Source: Brassica napus (Eukaryota > Streptophyta > Magnoliopsida > Brassicales > Brassicaceae). Taken from it: a DNA stretch of 64,000 bases. How positions within the stretch are numbered: the first letter of the stretch is position 1; the number at the start of each line of letters is the position of its first letter. Shown in pieces: positions 11,776 to 24,900 of this stretch. The position numbers and the translations under genes were made by a program. The notes beneath the pieces are model-generated. The model was not told the origin of the DNA. It worked only from the letters and a program-made list of their open reading frames with translations, and made no database searches. The stretch spans positions 15,959,726 to 16,023,725 of the forward strand of contig NC_063437.1 of assembly GCF_020379485.1 (NCBI RefSeq), read 5' to 3'.

Positions 11776-14700
11776 ATGTCGGCTCTTCAATGTCTCACTT
11801 TCCTCTTCTTGTTTCTCCTTCTCCAAGTCGCTACTCCTGCCTCGCCTCTCCCTCTTGACCGGAGAAGGCGGGTTCTGGACAACAGCAACCACAGCAACTT
11901 CGCCAAGCATCCACGTCGGGTGGTTTTCCCGGTGAACAGAGGTAGCTGTGATCTTTTCGCCGGCGAGTGGGTACGGGATGAGACCTACCCACTTTACCGA
12001 GCGGAAGAATGCGGCGGAGGAATGATAGATCCGGGATTCGACTGCCAGACTTACGGCAGACCTGACTCTGATTATCTCAAGTTCCGGTGGAAACCTTTCA
12101 ATTGCGACGTCCCAAGGTTAACAAAACTCACTATCACTAGCTATTTTATTAGAATTGTACGTACGTCGATTAAGTTAATGTAAGTATAATTATCCTGCTT
12201 TTAAGGAACATTTTTATCGAGTTTGTCATATGTCCTCCTCGAGTATTTAAACATGCCTAAGATTATCCTTAAAAAATTAATCTAGACAAATTCATTTAAA
12301 TATTTTAAATTTAGTAACTTATTGAAAATTTAATTTTAAGCAGTTTCCATCATAAATTTTGTTTGATGTCATATAAACGTATAGCCGTTCACAAAAAGTC
12401 ATATAAACGTATATATTATTTGGTAAATCTCCTAAAACACCATAAAACAAGTTTTTTTTTTTTATTGTGGACTCATAAAACAAGTCTTTATGACTAAAAT
12501 ACCACACAAGGAAAAAAATTGAAAGAGAGGTTTGATTAGAGAAGAAAAATATTAAATTGTCCTTAATGAATAATACATATAATTTAAATATATATTTTAA
12601 ATATTAAATTTTACACTCTAAAATCATATGTTATATGCCCTCGACCCTAATCCCCAAACCCTAACCCCCTCCCAAAAAAAAACTAAATTCCAATTTTAGA
12701 CTAATTAACCCAAAGATATATATGTCTTTAAATCTTTCACTGAAAATAATTTGATCTTCTTTTAGAGGCTGTTCTTTTAACATTTTTTTCTTAAAACTAT
12801 TATATGGTATTTCTCTATGTTATTTGGATCATATCAGTGATCCCATAAATTACAACACATTTAGAATGACTACATATTTACACAATCTTATGGTTATGGT
12901 TATGGTCATTTTTAACAGTTCTTATAATTAAACATATAAGTCAGGGGTGTATTACTTTGGAAAAAATGTTATGGAAGAGGTGCAACAAGTACAAGTTTAA
13001 ATGATTTGTAATGTATTAACAAACTGACAAAATCTTAATCGAGTCTGTTATGTTGATGTCAAAAAAGACCCCTGAATTAATTGTTTGATGTTTGCGGACT
13101 TTGTTGCTATTTACATAATTACTTAGAGCATCTATATAAAAACAGCTAACTAAAATTATAACTAATTACAAAATAAAAATATTAATAAAATAATATTTTG
13201 TATCTCTCAAATTATAAAAGTTGCATAAAATATCTCAAAAAATTAATGTGTGCTTTTCTATGATTTTGAGATACTAATAATTAAACATACTCATATTTCT
13301 GTGTTCACATTTACATATACTTTGAGACACCCATATTAAAAATTCTCTACTGGAATTGCTCTAATTATTAGTTGAGGGATGCAATGATTAATTAGTTTAA
13401 CTTGGTGTGGCTGGTCTATTTTGGAAAGCAGGTTTAATGGGGTGAAGTTTCTACAAGAGATGAGGAACAAAACAATAATGTTCGTAGGTGATTCATTGGG
13501 TAGGAACCAGTGGGAGTCATTGATGTGCATGATCACTTCATCAGCACCGTTCATTCATACACATATCATTCATGAAGATCCTCTCTCTACCTTCAAGATC
13601 CTTGTAAGTTCCAACATGAGTTTATACTGTCGGTTGAAATGAATCTTTCTTTCTTTAATTTGGTTGTGAATTGTATCAAATAAACTCGTGAAATTTGAAT
13701 AAGAATTATAGTTCCAAACGTCGTTTTCAGCTCTGATTAGCTGCGCAACTTGACTTCGTCGGTGGCACTTTCACTGGTCCAATAAAGGGGACAATAAAAC
13801 TAATAACCTCGAAAGCAACATCATTACTATTCTACTATTGTAATGTACACTTTAAAGTATAGGACTCTATTATACTTCTGCAGTTCTGTGCATGAATATG
13901 AAATATTTTATATTTTAGATACATAGATGCAAGATCTACTGATTAGAATATGGTCCACTAGCTAGTGTAACAAAACATGTCCCTCTTAATTAATCTTTGT
14001 TTAATTCAGGATGTTATACCAAAACACTTAATATAACTTTACGTACGTCCCACTTATCTATTACCCAATCAGACTGAAAACAAATTTAGTTTGCTGAAAG
14101 CATTTCAGATATTTTCTCTAAAAATTAGTTGAAAGGTGACATTTGGCACCCCAAAAAAATCACAATTTTTTTCTTAAATCGTTCAAATTAGCTTATATAT
14201 CTCTTGCGTTCTCTCATTATCTGGTCGTTATTCGTTAATTACCATTTAAATCGTAAGTCTTTATACCTCATATATCACTTTAGAGTTTTTGCTAATATAT
14301 ACATGGATGAGTCAATGACAGGATTACGACGTTAAAGTATCATTCTATAGAGCTCCTTATCTAGTAAACATAGAAAAAATACACGGAAAGACAACTCTTA
14401 AACTCGATGAAATCTCTGTCGATGCATCGGCCGCTTGGCGCACAGCCAACGTTCTGCTGTTCAACACTGGTCACTGGTGGAGCCACACAGGTTCTCTACG
14501 AGGGTAAGCTACATTGTAACCTCTATAAGGTGAACTATCATGTAGTTAAGGAGCGATACAGATCTTTTTGGGGGTAAATAAAGGAGGGTAAATTGGGTGA
14601 AAAGTGAAAGTTTTTTGGAAGTGAGTAACACAGGTGGGAGCAGATGAAGATAGGCGGGAGATATTACGGAGACATGGATAGGTTGGTGGCAATGAGAAAA

Positions 14701-16750
14701 GGACTAACGACATGGTCTAATTGGGTCCTTCGCTATACCAACTCGCCCCTCACTAGAGTTTTCTTCTTCTCCGTCTCCCCCACACACTACAAGTATGTCC
14801 CTCTCTCTTTATTGTTTTTCTTTTAAGTTTCTAAGCTTAAGATTATATATCCATTGTTATCTCCAAATTAGTAACTTATTTATTATATATATATATGAGA
14901 TTTAGGGTTTTGTGCTGAGGTTCATTCATGTATCATATAGTGTTGATTATTAAATAATAAATTATACGAATCAACCTCATCGCAAAACCCCAAATGCCAT
15001 GTATGATATATATACAAGTTAGATCTATAAATACAACGGTCTGCACTATGATCTTACAAGTGGAGATAACAATGGATATAAAATAAATTATACGTATTTA
15101 GTAAAAAATAACTACCAAAAACTATTTAATTAATAAAAAAAACAACAAACCTAGCTAAACACATGCACTGAATTGAGGGTGTTGCTAGATCTTGCCAAAC
15201 TATATTAATTATATATAGGGCTTTCTAGTTGCTACCAAACTACTATATCGTACTTTACATAGTTACACTGCCGCCTCATTTTCGCTAGCTACCCAAAAAA
15301 AGAACTAGACGCAAGTAAATACGTGCTCTTAACAATTGCATTAGTTATTCCGTAAATGTATTAACGTTCCAACAAAAAGTAGTTGCTTATGGCAAAGATC
15401 TCTATTTCAGCATTTCAAAGCAAAGTAGTTGTGGGATGGATTTGACGTCTACAAAGAGAAAAAAAAATTTGCATTATTAACTTTAGAAAAAGACTGACAA
15501 GGATAACGATGAGAATAGTCTGTGTTCTACATGTGCTGTTTGTTTACTTATGGGCCCAAATGATAGTCCATTTGTTAGTCATGCCAGTGAGAAAGTTTCT
15601 CCTCATTGCAACTTGCAACGCAAGAGGATGTATAATTAGACTTTGTATATTGTACAACCAATATAACAATTAGTGTTGTTTGAACTAAACAAAAACGATT
15701 AATGTTGTATCCTTTTTAAGGCTTGCCAAATAAACCGAACCTGAAAACCCGAACCGAACCCGATCCGATAAAAATGAATCCGAATCCGATTCGATAAAAA
15801 TGAATCCGAACCCGACATAAATACCGAATGGCTTTTGTTTATGGTATTTCGGGCCATGGATACTATCCGAACCAAACCCGAACCTAAATGAATATCCGAT
15901 AGAACCCGAAACATTCAAAATCAAGTACTTTAAATCCGAAGAACCGATTTTACTTATGTTTTGATTATAAAGTAGGTACAAATTAAAATCTTTTAAACTG
16001 AAGAACCGATTGGGACACAAACCCGAAAGTACATCGGGTTGTCCCGATTCTTTGAAGATTTACTAACCATGATCCGGACCCGATAAAACCCGAACCGGTG
16101 CCGAACCAAACTTTTATATAACCTGAATGGGGTAGATTTTGATAAACCCGAAAAACCAAAACCCAATTGGACAAAACCGAAACCCGATTAGGACCCGAAT
16201 GCTCAAGCCTAAATCCTATCATGACTATAATATTTAGTAACACTGTTCCCTTTTTATAATTTTATAAAATTTAGCTTTTCTTTCTTCTTAATATGCATCG
16301 AATTGTGGAATTAACTTCCTGGATTTCAAAATTGCATGTTTACATAAAATCTAGAAAGTAAGTATTGATGTAGACGAACTTGATGTGAAAATGTGTTGCA
16401 GTCCAAATGAATGGACTTCAGGAGCAACAGCTTCAACGATAACTCAAGGAGGTAAAACCTGCTACGGTCAGACTAAGCCGTTTAGTGGGACATCGTACCC
16501 AACGAGCTCATACGTAGACCAGAAGAAAGTGATTGACCAAGTGGTGAAAGAGATGAAATCTCATGTCTCATTGATGGATATATCTATGCTTTCGGCTCTT
16601 CGAATCGACGGTCATCCTTCAATCTACAGTGGAGATCTTAATCCTTCTCTAAAGAAAAATCCTGATCGTTCATCTGATTGTAGCCATTGGTGTCTTCCTG
16701 GTCTCCCTGATACTTGGAACCAGTTGTTCTATGCTGCTTTGTTGTTTTAA
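11776..16750 (+). CDS. TBL45: TRICHOME BIREFRINGENCE-LIKE polysaccharide O-acetyltransferase (TBL45-like)
   Basis: Five exons, 11776-12116, 13432-13603, 14322-14503, 14634-14792 and 16402-16750, join in frame to 400 residues. The N-terminus has a hydrophobic signal anchor (LTFLFLFLLLQVATPA). The PMR5N/TBL domain has CDLFAGEWVRDETYPLY and DCQTYGRPDSDYLKFRW. Exon 2 carries the esterase-type GDS motif (FVGDSLGRNQWESL), and exon 5 the DxxH motif (DCSHWCLPGLPDTWNQL). TBL proteins are Golgi enzymes that put O-acetyl groups on xylan, mannan, pectin or xyloglucan; the substrate cannot be read from sequence. An upstream in-frame ATG at 11716 would add 20 residues; 11776 was chosen because the signal anchor then starts directly. 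Introns 1 and 4 are enlarged by transposons. The neighbours suggest At2g30010 as counterpart. Confidence 0.93.
13126..13361. mobile_element. Tourist-like MITE in TBL intron 1
   Basis: The left end GAGCATCTATATAAA follows TTA. The right end GGAATTGCTC is followed by TAA, giving short inverted ends GAGCA/TGCTC and a TWA target typical of PIF/Harbinger MITEs. About 236 bp, AT-rich and non-coding. Confidence 0.5.
14838..15085. repeat. Nested fold-back repeat in TBL intron 4
   Basis: TATATCCATTGTTATCTCCA (about 14849-14868) has its inverse TGGAGATAACAATGGATATA near 15061-15080. Inside, GGGTTTTGTGCTGAGGTT (from about 14907) pairs imperfectly with AACCTCATCGCAAAACCCC (about 14974-14992). The centre (about 14941-14977) contains a further TTGATTATTAAATAATAAA…AATCAA palindrome. 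The whole can form a long, imperfect hairpin, as degraded fold-back MITEs or young inverted repeats do. Confidence 0.6.
15717..16212 (-). mobile_element. Non-autonomous hAT-like element, copy 2 (TBL intron 4)
   Basis: This is the inverse of the element at 2873-3736. The right end reads inward as TTAGGCTTGAGCATTCGGG, and the left end AAGGCTTGCCAAATAAACCG matches the inverse of the other copy's right end. It is full of AACCCGAACC motifs and shorter (about 496 bp) through internal loss. Flanks ATCCTTTT and ATCCTATC may be a decayed 8-bp target duplication. It lies wholly inside intron 4 and should be spliced out. Confidence 0.7.
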
Positions 16751-19700
16751 GATTTGATTAGCATTTATCAACCAAATGTATCTATTGAATTATAGTTTTG
16801 CTTTTTATTGTAAGTTGGTACGTTTAACCAAACATATAATTGTGATCCGTGAATATCTCTATCATACTTATTCACTGATTGTTGTTAAGAATGTGTCAGG
16901 ATCTATTGAGAAATTTTTTTTAGTAATTAACAATGTTCAGTATAGTGGATAATCAAAGTATTTTGTAGAGTTGATGTTAGAGTTTTTAGTAGAAGTAAGG
17001 TCTAAAATTGTAGTTGTTAAAGTATGTGTAGTAGTAGAGAGAATCTACTATAAGTATGTGTGTTTGAGATTAGCAGGAACTAGAAGCAATGTAGACAATT
17101 AAAGAAAAGTGTGTTCTCTCTTATCTCTAAGGTGGACAAGGTAAAAATCAAACAAAGAAAGATTGAATGAGTGAAGATTGTGTTTAACGTGTAAACAAAA
17201 GAAGAAAAATATAGAGTATCTATGATGATACAAAACACGGAGGAGACAACCCGAAGTGAAGAAACAAAGAGAAGCTGAGAAAACAAAGTACAAGTGAGAC
17301 AAAAAGATTAAGAGGAAGTTCAACAGCTGGAGACGAACTACGATCACCAGCCAAACTACGCAACCCTAGAAGATCGCACGGAGAACTGCCGGAGAGAAAG
17401 AAAAAAAGGATAGTCTGAAGTGTAGACGTTCTTATAGCACATTTCTATTTAAAATACGTATTATTAAGAAGAAAAAATTCAAGACAATTTGAAGGTGAAC
17501 CAACAGATTACGTTGTTTAACCAAAAGAACAAGAACAAAACAAAAACAAACGGTTGAAGTAAAATAAAACGGTCACCGTACAAGTACAATACAATAACTT
17601 TAGAACTTATAATTAACAGTCAACGAATATAATAATCTTATGACCAAGTCCAATCGTAAAAGTTGGGATCTTATATGTGACTCATTCCCAAGCTCAACAT
17701 AAACAGTATTTGAACACAATCAGACAATCATACCTTTACTGACTATTGTTATGATTCAAAGTTCAAACTAATGATTATTCAACTCATGGCAATTTGCTTA
17801 TAATGATGGTATCTATACGTGATTGCGTTTGAAAAGTGTATGCAAAACCCATCGAATTGTCTACAGTAGTAGATAGATTTCGTGAACGAGCGAGGGAATA
17901 GCTAACATATGTATGTGCAAATAAATGTTATGTAATTTAGTTATGCTTGTTGAGATAAATTACTATTAGATAGATTTCGGATAGTGGAGGAACTTTGAGA
18001 TCATTTATTTTTGGTTATTGGGATTCCGGGCTTGCTCTTTTGACGGTCTTCGGGCTTGTTAAGGGTGATTGTTGCGGCCATGAGTGTCCCTGCTTGAATT
18101 GAGTAAGTGGCTTTTCGCTATTTTGTGGTTTTAGAAGCTCTGGTTCATGGAATTGGCTTCTGCACAAAGTACTGCTTTATTTGCAACAACAATAATTCAA
18201 TTTTTTTTGCTTCTATTCGTCTTCAATTTTGTTTCTGAACTCTTCTCCCATTCATCAGACTACAAAACCATAATTATCGTTTTATGGGGATAGTGTTATT
18301 TTTCCAACGAATACAATTTATAAAAGAAAAATCTATATGTTATTTAAAACATTATTAGTGATAAAATATTCTCTTGAGTATCTCATAAACATAGTTTTAT
18401 CATAAACTAAACTAATTTGATAATTAACTTTCAAATAATAAAAGCCTAAAACTAATCACAAAGTGAAAATTTTACAAAAGTATCTCATGATTTTTGTAAA
18501 ATTTGTTAAATCAGAATAGTTTCTCTTCATCTTTTTCTGTTTTTTTCTTTTTATGTTTTTAAATTAGATATTTTTTTGAGAAACTGCAAGTAATAGTTGT
18601 GACAACTCGTACAAAAGAATTTCGCTGTTAAGGAGACTTGTTAGTATTTTTAAATTAGAAGACCTCGTGTGAATTGTGATAACTAATTTCACAACAGTCA
18701 TCAAATGGAAGCCAAGAAAGGAAGAAAGAAACAAACCAAGAAGACTCCTCCGAGTCCTCAATGGTCACTTGCTAAGAAGCTGCGCTGCGACCAGCCCAAA
18801 AATTAAATCCTCCAATCAAATTGCAATCGTAGCCTCTAAAGGGCCCCAGAAACGGTCCTATAATTTGTCTTCATTCATTATTTAGTGAACATGAGTTGAA
18901 AAAAAGTAGAGAATCATCAATCAACACTTCTTTAACACAGATACGTTACCTAGTAGAAACGCCACATGTCCAGATTGTTGTTTATTTCCTTTCCTTTTAG
19001 ACGTGTTTTTGACTTAACTTTAAATGTCTGTTTTACTCTCGCAAATTAAAACAACAAAACTGCTTACTTCATATTCTTCTAGTTTTGGGGGCGGTGAATT
19101 ACTGGCTTGTCCTTATAGATTATCTTTTGGGGTTTGCTGTCGTTCCTTAAATTTTATGAACAGAGAGACCTTTTCTTAATCCACTAGGCATAATTTGTTT
19201 CTATAAACTAAAAATAAATTGTTTGAAAATTGAATGATTCAGTCTTTTACACAGTTTATGTATTGCCTTGGGATGGAAGTTCCACTATTGTAAAGTGGAT
19301 GTTTTTGATAAAAGCAATTTCCTTTTGACTAGGTTTTTAATGTTGCTTTTATAAATGTTAATTTCGGCTAAAGTAAAGAAATGATATAAAAAATTAATAT
19401 TAGATTTATATCCTACAATTTTACACTAAAAATGATCTTACATTTATTTATCTGTTTGTAAAACATAGCTTTATAAAATAAAATCACCAAAATCAAAAGA
19501 AGTATTTTCAAACAAAAAGTAAAATAAAAAAAAAGTATAATTATTTTTCTTCATTTTTTAAAAGATCTGGTCAACAAGAGTAGGATTCTATTTGAGCTTA
19601 GTTCTGTTTCCTCAGAATAATATCCTTCTTGTGGAAAGTTAAAGGTCACACACACAGCCAAGCCGTAAATAGAGGAATGGACGTTGCAAGAGGGGCATAT

Positions 19701-19800
19701 ACGTCATTTCGAGAGTCAATGGAATAGACTAAAGAGAATTGCTCGATAAACACGGACTCGATTATCAATTATTCAACAATTCACACCGTTCTTTCTCCTT
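16751..19800. other. Intergenic region between TBL and PP2C genes
   Basis: No gene could be supported. The hydrophobic minus-strand frames at 17080-17347 lie in a pyrimidine-rich stretch (minus strand) that looks like untranslated leader or retroelement sequence. The overlapping frames at 18564-18885 have no motif. A GC-richer patch at 18000-18180 is unexplained. Confidence 0.4.
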
Positions 19801-19810
19801 TATATTTAAA
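19801..19810 (+). promoter_or_regulatory. TATA box and CT-rich leader of the PP2C gene
   Basis: TATATTTAAA lies about 110 bp before the start codon and is followed by a CT-repeat leader (about 19811-19838) and an A-rich leader. A W-box-type core (GTTGACC, minus strand) is at about 19569-19575, consistent with the stress induction known for AP2C genes. Confidence 0.5.
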
Positions 19811-19920
19811 CCTCTTCTCCTCTCTCTCTCTCTCCCCTTAAAAAAACAGAACAGCAAAGAAGACAAAACAAGAGAGACAGATCAATCTTCTTCTACATAA
19901 ACATTCTCAACAGAAGAACC

Positions 19921-21125
19921 ATGTCGTGTTCCATCGCCGTCTGCAATTCTCCGGTGTCATCTCTTTTCTACAACAACAAAGCTTCTATCCTCTCTTCGCC
20001 GCATGAAACCGTCTCTCTCACTGCTTCTTCCCCTAAATCTCCGTTTCGTCTTCGTTTCAAGAAACCACCGACCGGACTCGCTCCTGCACCGTTAGTCCTC
20101 GGGTTAGACTCTGTTTCCACGCAGTCTCCTCCCGGAGGGGTTTTGAAGAGGAAACGGCCCACGAGGCTCGATATACCGGTCGCCACCGCGTCGGAGATCG
20201 CGGTTACAACGCCCAGGAAGGAGAGCAGAGAGGTGGAGAAGGAAGGAGACGGTTACTCTGTTTATTGCAAGAGAGGAAGGAGAGAAGCTATGGAGGATCG
20301 CTTCTCCGCTATAACCAATCTCGAAGGAGATCGCAAACACGCCATATTCGGAGTTTACGATGGTCACGGAGGAGTCAACGCGTCTGAGTTTGCGGCCAAG
20401 AACTTAGACACGAACGTTTTAAAAGAAGTGGTTGGTTGTAATAAGTCTGACGTGGCAGACGCGGTGAAACGCGGTTACTTGACCACAGACGCAGCGTTTC
20501 TCAAGGGGAAAGACGTTAAAGGCGGTGCTTGCTGCGTCACGGCTATGTTCAGAGACGGGAACCTCGTGATCGCCAATGCCGGTGACTGTCGCGCCGTTAT
20601 GAGCGTGGGAGGCGTCGCGGAGGCTCTTTCTTCCGACCACCGTCCTTCTAGAGATGATGAGCGGACAAGAATTGAAACAACGGTAAGAATCTCATCTTTT
20701 TAGTCAAGTTTCTATTTTTAGTATACAACGTTTGATATATATGGAAAGTAGGGTTTCTAAGAATAGATTAATTATTTTTGCAGGGGGGATATGTTGATAC
20801 GTTTCGTGGTGTTTGGAGGATACAAGGATCTTTAGCTGTGTCGAGAGGCATAGGTGATGCTCAATTCAAGAAATGGGTGATAGCAGAACCAGAGACGAAG
20901 ACGTTAAGAATCGATGAGGAGCACGAGTTCTTGATCCTGGCATCGGATGGTCTATGGGACAAAGTGAGTAACCAAGAAGCAGTAGACATTGCTCGTCCCT
21001 TCTGCTTAGGAGATGAGAAGAAGACATTGTTGTTAGCGTGTAAGAAGCTTGTCGATCTCTCGGTTTCACGAGGATCATCGGATGATATTAGTGTGATGTT
21101 GATCCCTTTGCGCCAGTTCATCTAG
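19921..21125 (+). CDS. AP2C1: PP2C-type MAPK phosphatase (AP2C1-like)
   Basis: Exon 1 (19921-20682) and exon 2 (20784-21125) join in phase 0 to 367 residues. The N-terminal 110 residues resemble a plastid or disordered leader and contain a kinase interaction motif, KRKRPTRLDIPV (residues 76-87): a basic cluster followed by L-x-I, as used by AP2C phosphatases to dock on MAPKs. The PP2C domain follows, with REAMED (121-126), VYDGHGG (145-151), GDCRAV (221-226), SRGIGD (274-279), ASDGLWD (307-313) and a C-terminal RGSSDDIS. The aspartates coordinate Mn/Mg for Ser/Thr dephosphorylation. AP2C1 dampens wound- and pathogen-activated MPK4/MPK6 in Arabidopsis. The last motif has DD where many family members have DN. 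The neighbours point to At2g30020. Confidence 0.94.
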
Positions 21126-21711
21126 AGAAAGAGATAGAGAATTTTAGAGGATTTTCTTTAGAAATTGAAGGGTGTCTTGTGATTTTTGCTTTATTTATAA
21201 CTTGGACTAATCATTTATTTATTCTTTCTAACTTAGCGAAAAGCTTAGCTCAGTGTGGCCTATGTACTTGTATGATGCATTGGTCCAGTTAATCTAATTA
21301 TCAGTTCATTATTATTATTATGTGCCCAGTGCCCTAAGTGTATAATGTATGTAGATGTAATCTAATTTCAAGAATGAAGAGGGCAAAGAGGCCATTCGGT
21401 TTAAAAATTCTTGCAAATTCACCAACATTGGGCCAAACAGAAAACCTCAGTTATTTGGACACATGAAGTTTAGTTTTGATCAACGGGGCATGACGTTTAA
21501 GATTAAAAACTGCAATGCAAGTTTGGTTTGGAAGCTGATAGCATTTACATTATCAAAGAACCTGTTGATTTCGCTAAAAGATCGTAAATAGCAGTTGATT
21601 TTTATCATTCTTTTCAAACAATGGTGCATTTATCGTATAAAGGTTTTGATATGAATAAATTTAAAATTCATTCAAAAAAATGGTTTAGTTTTGATCCTCA
21701 ATTGTATTTGT
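21126..21711. other. 3' flank of the PP2C gene
   Basis: Contains the presumed 3' untranslated region to about 21360 and otherwise AT-rich DNA without a supported gene. Confidence 0.4.
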
Positions 21712-21719
21712 ATCTCAAT

Positions 21720-21970
21720 CAGGTCCGGCCCTAAAACTTGTGAAAACATTTGGGCCGGAAGCTTTAAAAATTTGGGCCGGAATAATTAAAAAAAAAATAG
21801 TGTAGTTGCTTAGGTTAATTACCATGTAAAAAAATTAAAAAAAACTTACATATTATACTTGTTTTGCTGGTTGAACTAATATTTTTTTCGAAAAACAAAA
21901 GCTGATATTTTATTTAGTTTTAAGAAGGCCGGAAGCTAGTGCTTCCCGCTTCCTCCTAAGGCCGGTACTG
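21720..21970. mobile_element. hAT-type MITE with 8-bp target duplication
   Basis: Terminal inverted repeats CAGGTCCGGCCCTAAA and, read inward from the right, CAGTACCGGCCTTAGG bound a 251-bp non-coding element. The flanks ATCTCAAT (21712-21719) and ATCTCAAC (21971-21978) form an 8-bp target duplication with one mismatch. Both features are diagnostic of the hAT superfamily. Confidence 0.82.
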
Positions 21971-24900
21971 ATCTCAACTTGGTTTCATGTAGAAGCTAAA
22001 AAGATATGTTTGTTTTGTCTAGCTGTAACAGTCTTGTTAGATATTTCATTTATTCATGTTTTCTACTTTCAATGTTGTTAGGATACTGAAACTACTACAA
22101 ATTACCTAAGTAGTCATATTTATAGCAGACATATCCTAACAATGTTGTTGAATGTTAACATGGATAAAAGTCCCTTAACTTCCAATGCATTTTCATATTA
22201 AGAAGAGTGATTTTACAATTGTTTTGTATCGGATCTTATCGTCTGAGAGAAATTATGAGACAAATCAAGCATGAATTACAAGTTGGAACAACCCTTAGAA
22301 GATTAAACATAGAGAAACAGTCTAGAGAAAGAAGTAACACACTACGAGTTCAAATTTTTCATTATGAAAGGTCTAGAGCCGCTCTAAGAATTTGAAAGCT
22401 TGAAGCAAAAAATGTATATATCCATGGGAGTTAAAAGGAGCTGGGACTCCCAAATCATAATACCCATTGTATAGACCATCACAACTAGACTACACAAATA
22501 TTTCACTAATACTCAACGGCCTCTAAAATATATATGAATTGAAGCCACAAGCTAAAGCTTCCTTTTTGAGGACTTGATATCAGCTCTGGTATTTTGACCA
22601 AGAACATATGTCCAAAAAATCACTATGATTATAGAATTTTGGGTTTCTAGCACAAATCAGAGGGGCTCTGACATGAGGTCTTACACAAACATTTATTACA
22701 AGTCTTAAACCCTCTACCATCAAACAAGTGTCTCTCTCTGTAGTAAACCACTCTCTCTTATAGAGTCTTTGATTGCTTGGTTGATCCAAAGTAACAAAAA
22801 TGACTATATTATAACTGATTATAACGTACACTGAGCACATTTTCCATATCCACATCTATAGTCTCATATGTTACTCTGAATCATCATTATAAAATTGTCA
22901 CATACTGTATCATAGATATAAATCGCAAATTTTAAACATATGAAAATAAATAAATAAATAGAAAACCAAATTTGTGCGGTGATAGTGATTATAGACGTGG
23001 AGAAGGTCGATAAAAGATAAGGGGAACAAATAAGAAAAGAAGGATTGTGTTTGTGAAAAGAGGAAGAAGACAATGGTCAAAGTAAGAACGAACAAAACAA
23101 CACGTGAAAGATAAACACATGCTTTTGTGTTGTAGGCCGAGAACACGTTGCTGTTTTCTGGTTTTCTAATGGACCCCAAAACGGCACGTCGTTGAACTTT
23201 TCTCTTTGTTGTGTTTGTTCTAAAATTCTTATTTTACTTTACCAAAAACCAAATCTCCGCCAATTTAGCAGTTAAGTGTTCCACACACACACATCATGTG
23301 TTCCACCACTTTAATGTAACTAAACTACAAGTTTGGTCGCTTAACTTAGCTTCTATCTATCAAATTCATTTATATCACTGTTTTTTCTTCTTCCAAAAAC
23401 ATATTTATGAAGATGAAATCCTAACAAATAAACACCATGACCTACAAGATCGACATTGAGTTAATAACTAAAACCTACTTTACTTGTATTTTTTAATATA
23501 TTAATTTTGAAAAATTGAGGGTTTCACACCTATCTCATCTTATTACAAGTCAAAGTCTCTTTTTTCATCTCATTTTGTACAAAGACGAATGACGCATGAA
23601 AAGAAAAAGTTGCTGAATCAGACTTCTCAACAAATCCATAATTTTAAAATAAACAAGCATTAGAAAACATCAATAATATATACAAGTCACACTCCCATCG
23701 CATGCAATTAAATATTCTCGCTATGGAAGACAGAGTTCGTCCCCTACAACTGGCCATTGGTTGGCGTTTACTATTGATTCAAAACGCTATTAGAAGTGTT
23801 GTCTTTGCGTGTGGTCCCTCATTTTCAACTGTATATAAACTATAGTCTAGTATCTTTTAGTATATAAATTATTTACACCTATAGTTACCCGTTCTGTAAT
23901 TCATGAATTAATTAATGAATTGGAAGGGAGTCGTAGCCATGCGTGCAAATAGTTCAAATTATATGAATCTTTTAATCTTTAATCCAAAATGCATTTGTCT
24001 AAAACTGTTTATTTGTTCACATTTAGAATTACTCGGTTACTTGTATGATTTGAAGTAATGTGCTCCACTGATCACTAATTAGATTGATCGTTTACATTGG
24101 GCGAAAATCTATCAAAACCATATACAAATTTGCTTACATTTATGTTTTAAATCATAACTTTCATATTTTATTAATTATAATAATTTGCATACAATGCAGT
24201 TCACACGACATTGTGACAGTCCATACCGCATCAACTACGCTTATAATGCTTCCACCGTCCAGATTCCTCAATTTTGTATTGTTAAGATACTCATGATAAC
24301 ACACCGTTTACTACCGATCGGATCGTTATCCTTGTGATACGAAGATCAGTGTGCATGATCTCGAACAGATCCTATATAAAAAGTTGAAGATGATGTTGTT
24401 AGAGGTTTCTTCAGAGTTGCAATAACATAAGCATGTTGTATTGTCGGCCACCTCAGTTTCGAGTGTTTTCTGCTTCGTCTTTGTCTTCTACTCCCACGAC
24501 ACTTATCAACATAAACAGCAACTTATGTCTCTATTGTGTTTTGCTCTTTGCCATGCATCTTCAGTACCCAAAATACTATTTAATTTATTTAAAACAATTA
24601 TTATAGCAAATCAACATAAATAAAATATTTTCTTTAAAATGTCAAACACTTCTGATTATTTAAGCCTTTTATAATTCCCTTTCTTAGTATATATATGACC
24701 TAACTACTTTAATCTAGATCATACATATGTAGAGTCGATTTCAATAAGATAAAAATATATTTAAAAGTTCAGTACCAACGAATGACATGGTGCACTTGCA
24801 CTTGCATTGTCTAATATTTTGTATTCCAAGTGGATTGCTTGATCTGTAACTTGGTAATATGGTATGGGTCCATTAAATCTCAAAATAATATCTTATTTTT

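Noticed and set aside
12635..12675. Interstitial telomere-like CCCTAA motifs
   Set aside because: Only two or three imperfect units; likely chance in C-rich sequence.
17080..17347. Hydrophobic minus-strand frames that look like a membrane peptide
   Set aside because: Caused by a pyrimidine-rich tract; no start context, no family resemblance.
18564..18885. Overlapping opposite frames of about 65 codons
   Set aside because: Neither has a recognisable motif; no promoter or splice evidence.
22864..23179. Hydrophobic minus-strand frames of 69 and 89 codons
   Set aside because: AT-rich low-complexity, Phe/Ile/Ser-rich; no splice or homology support.
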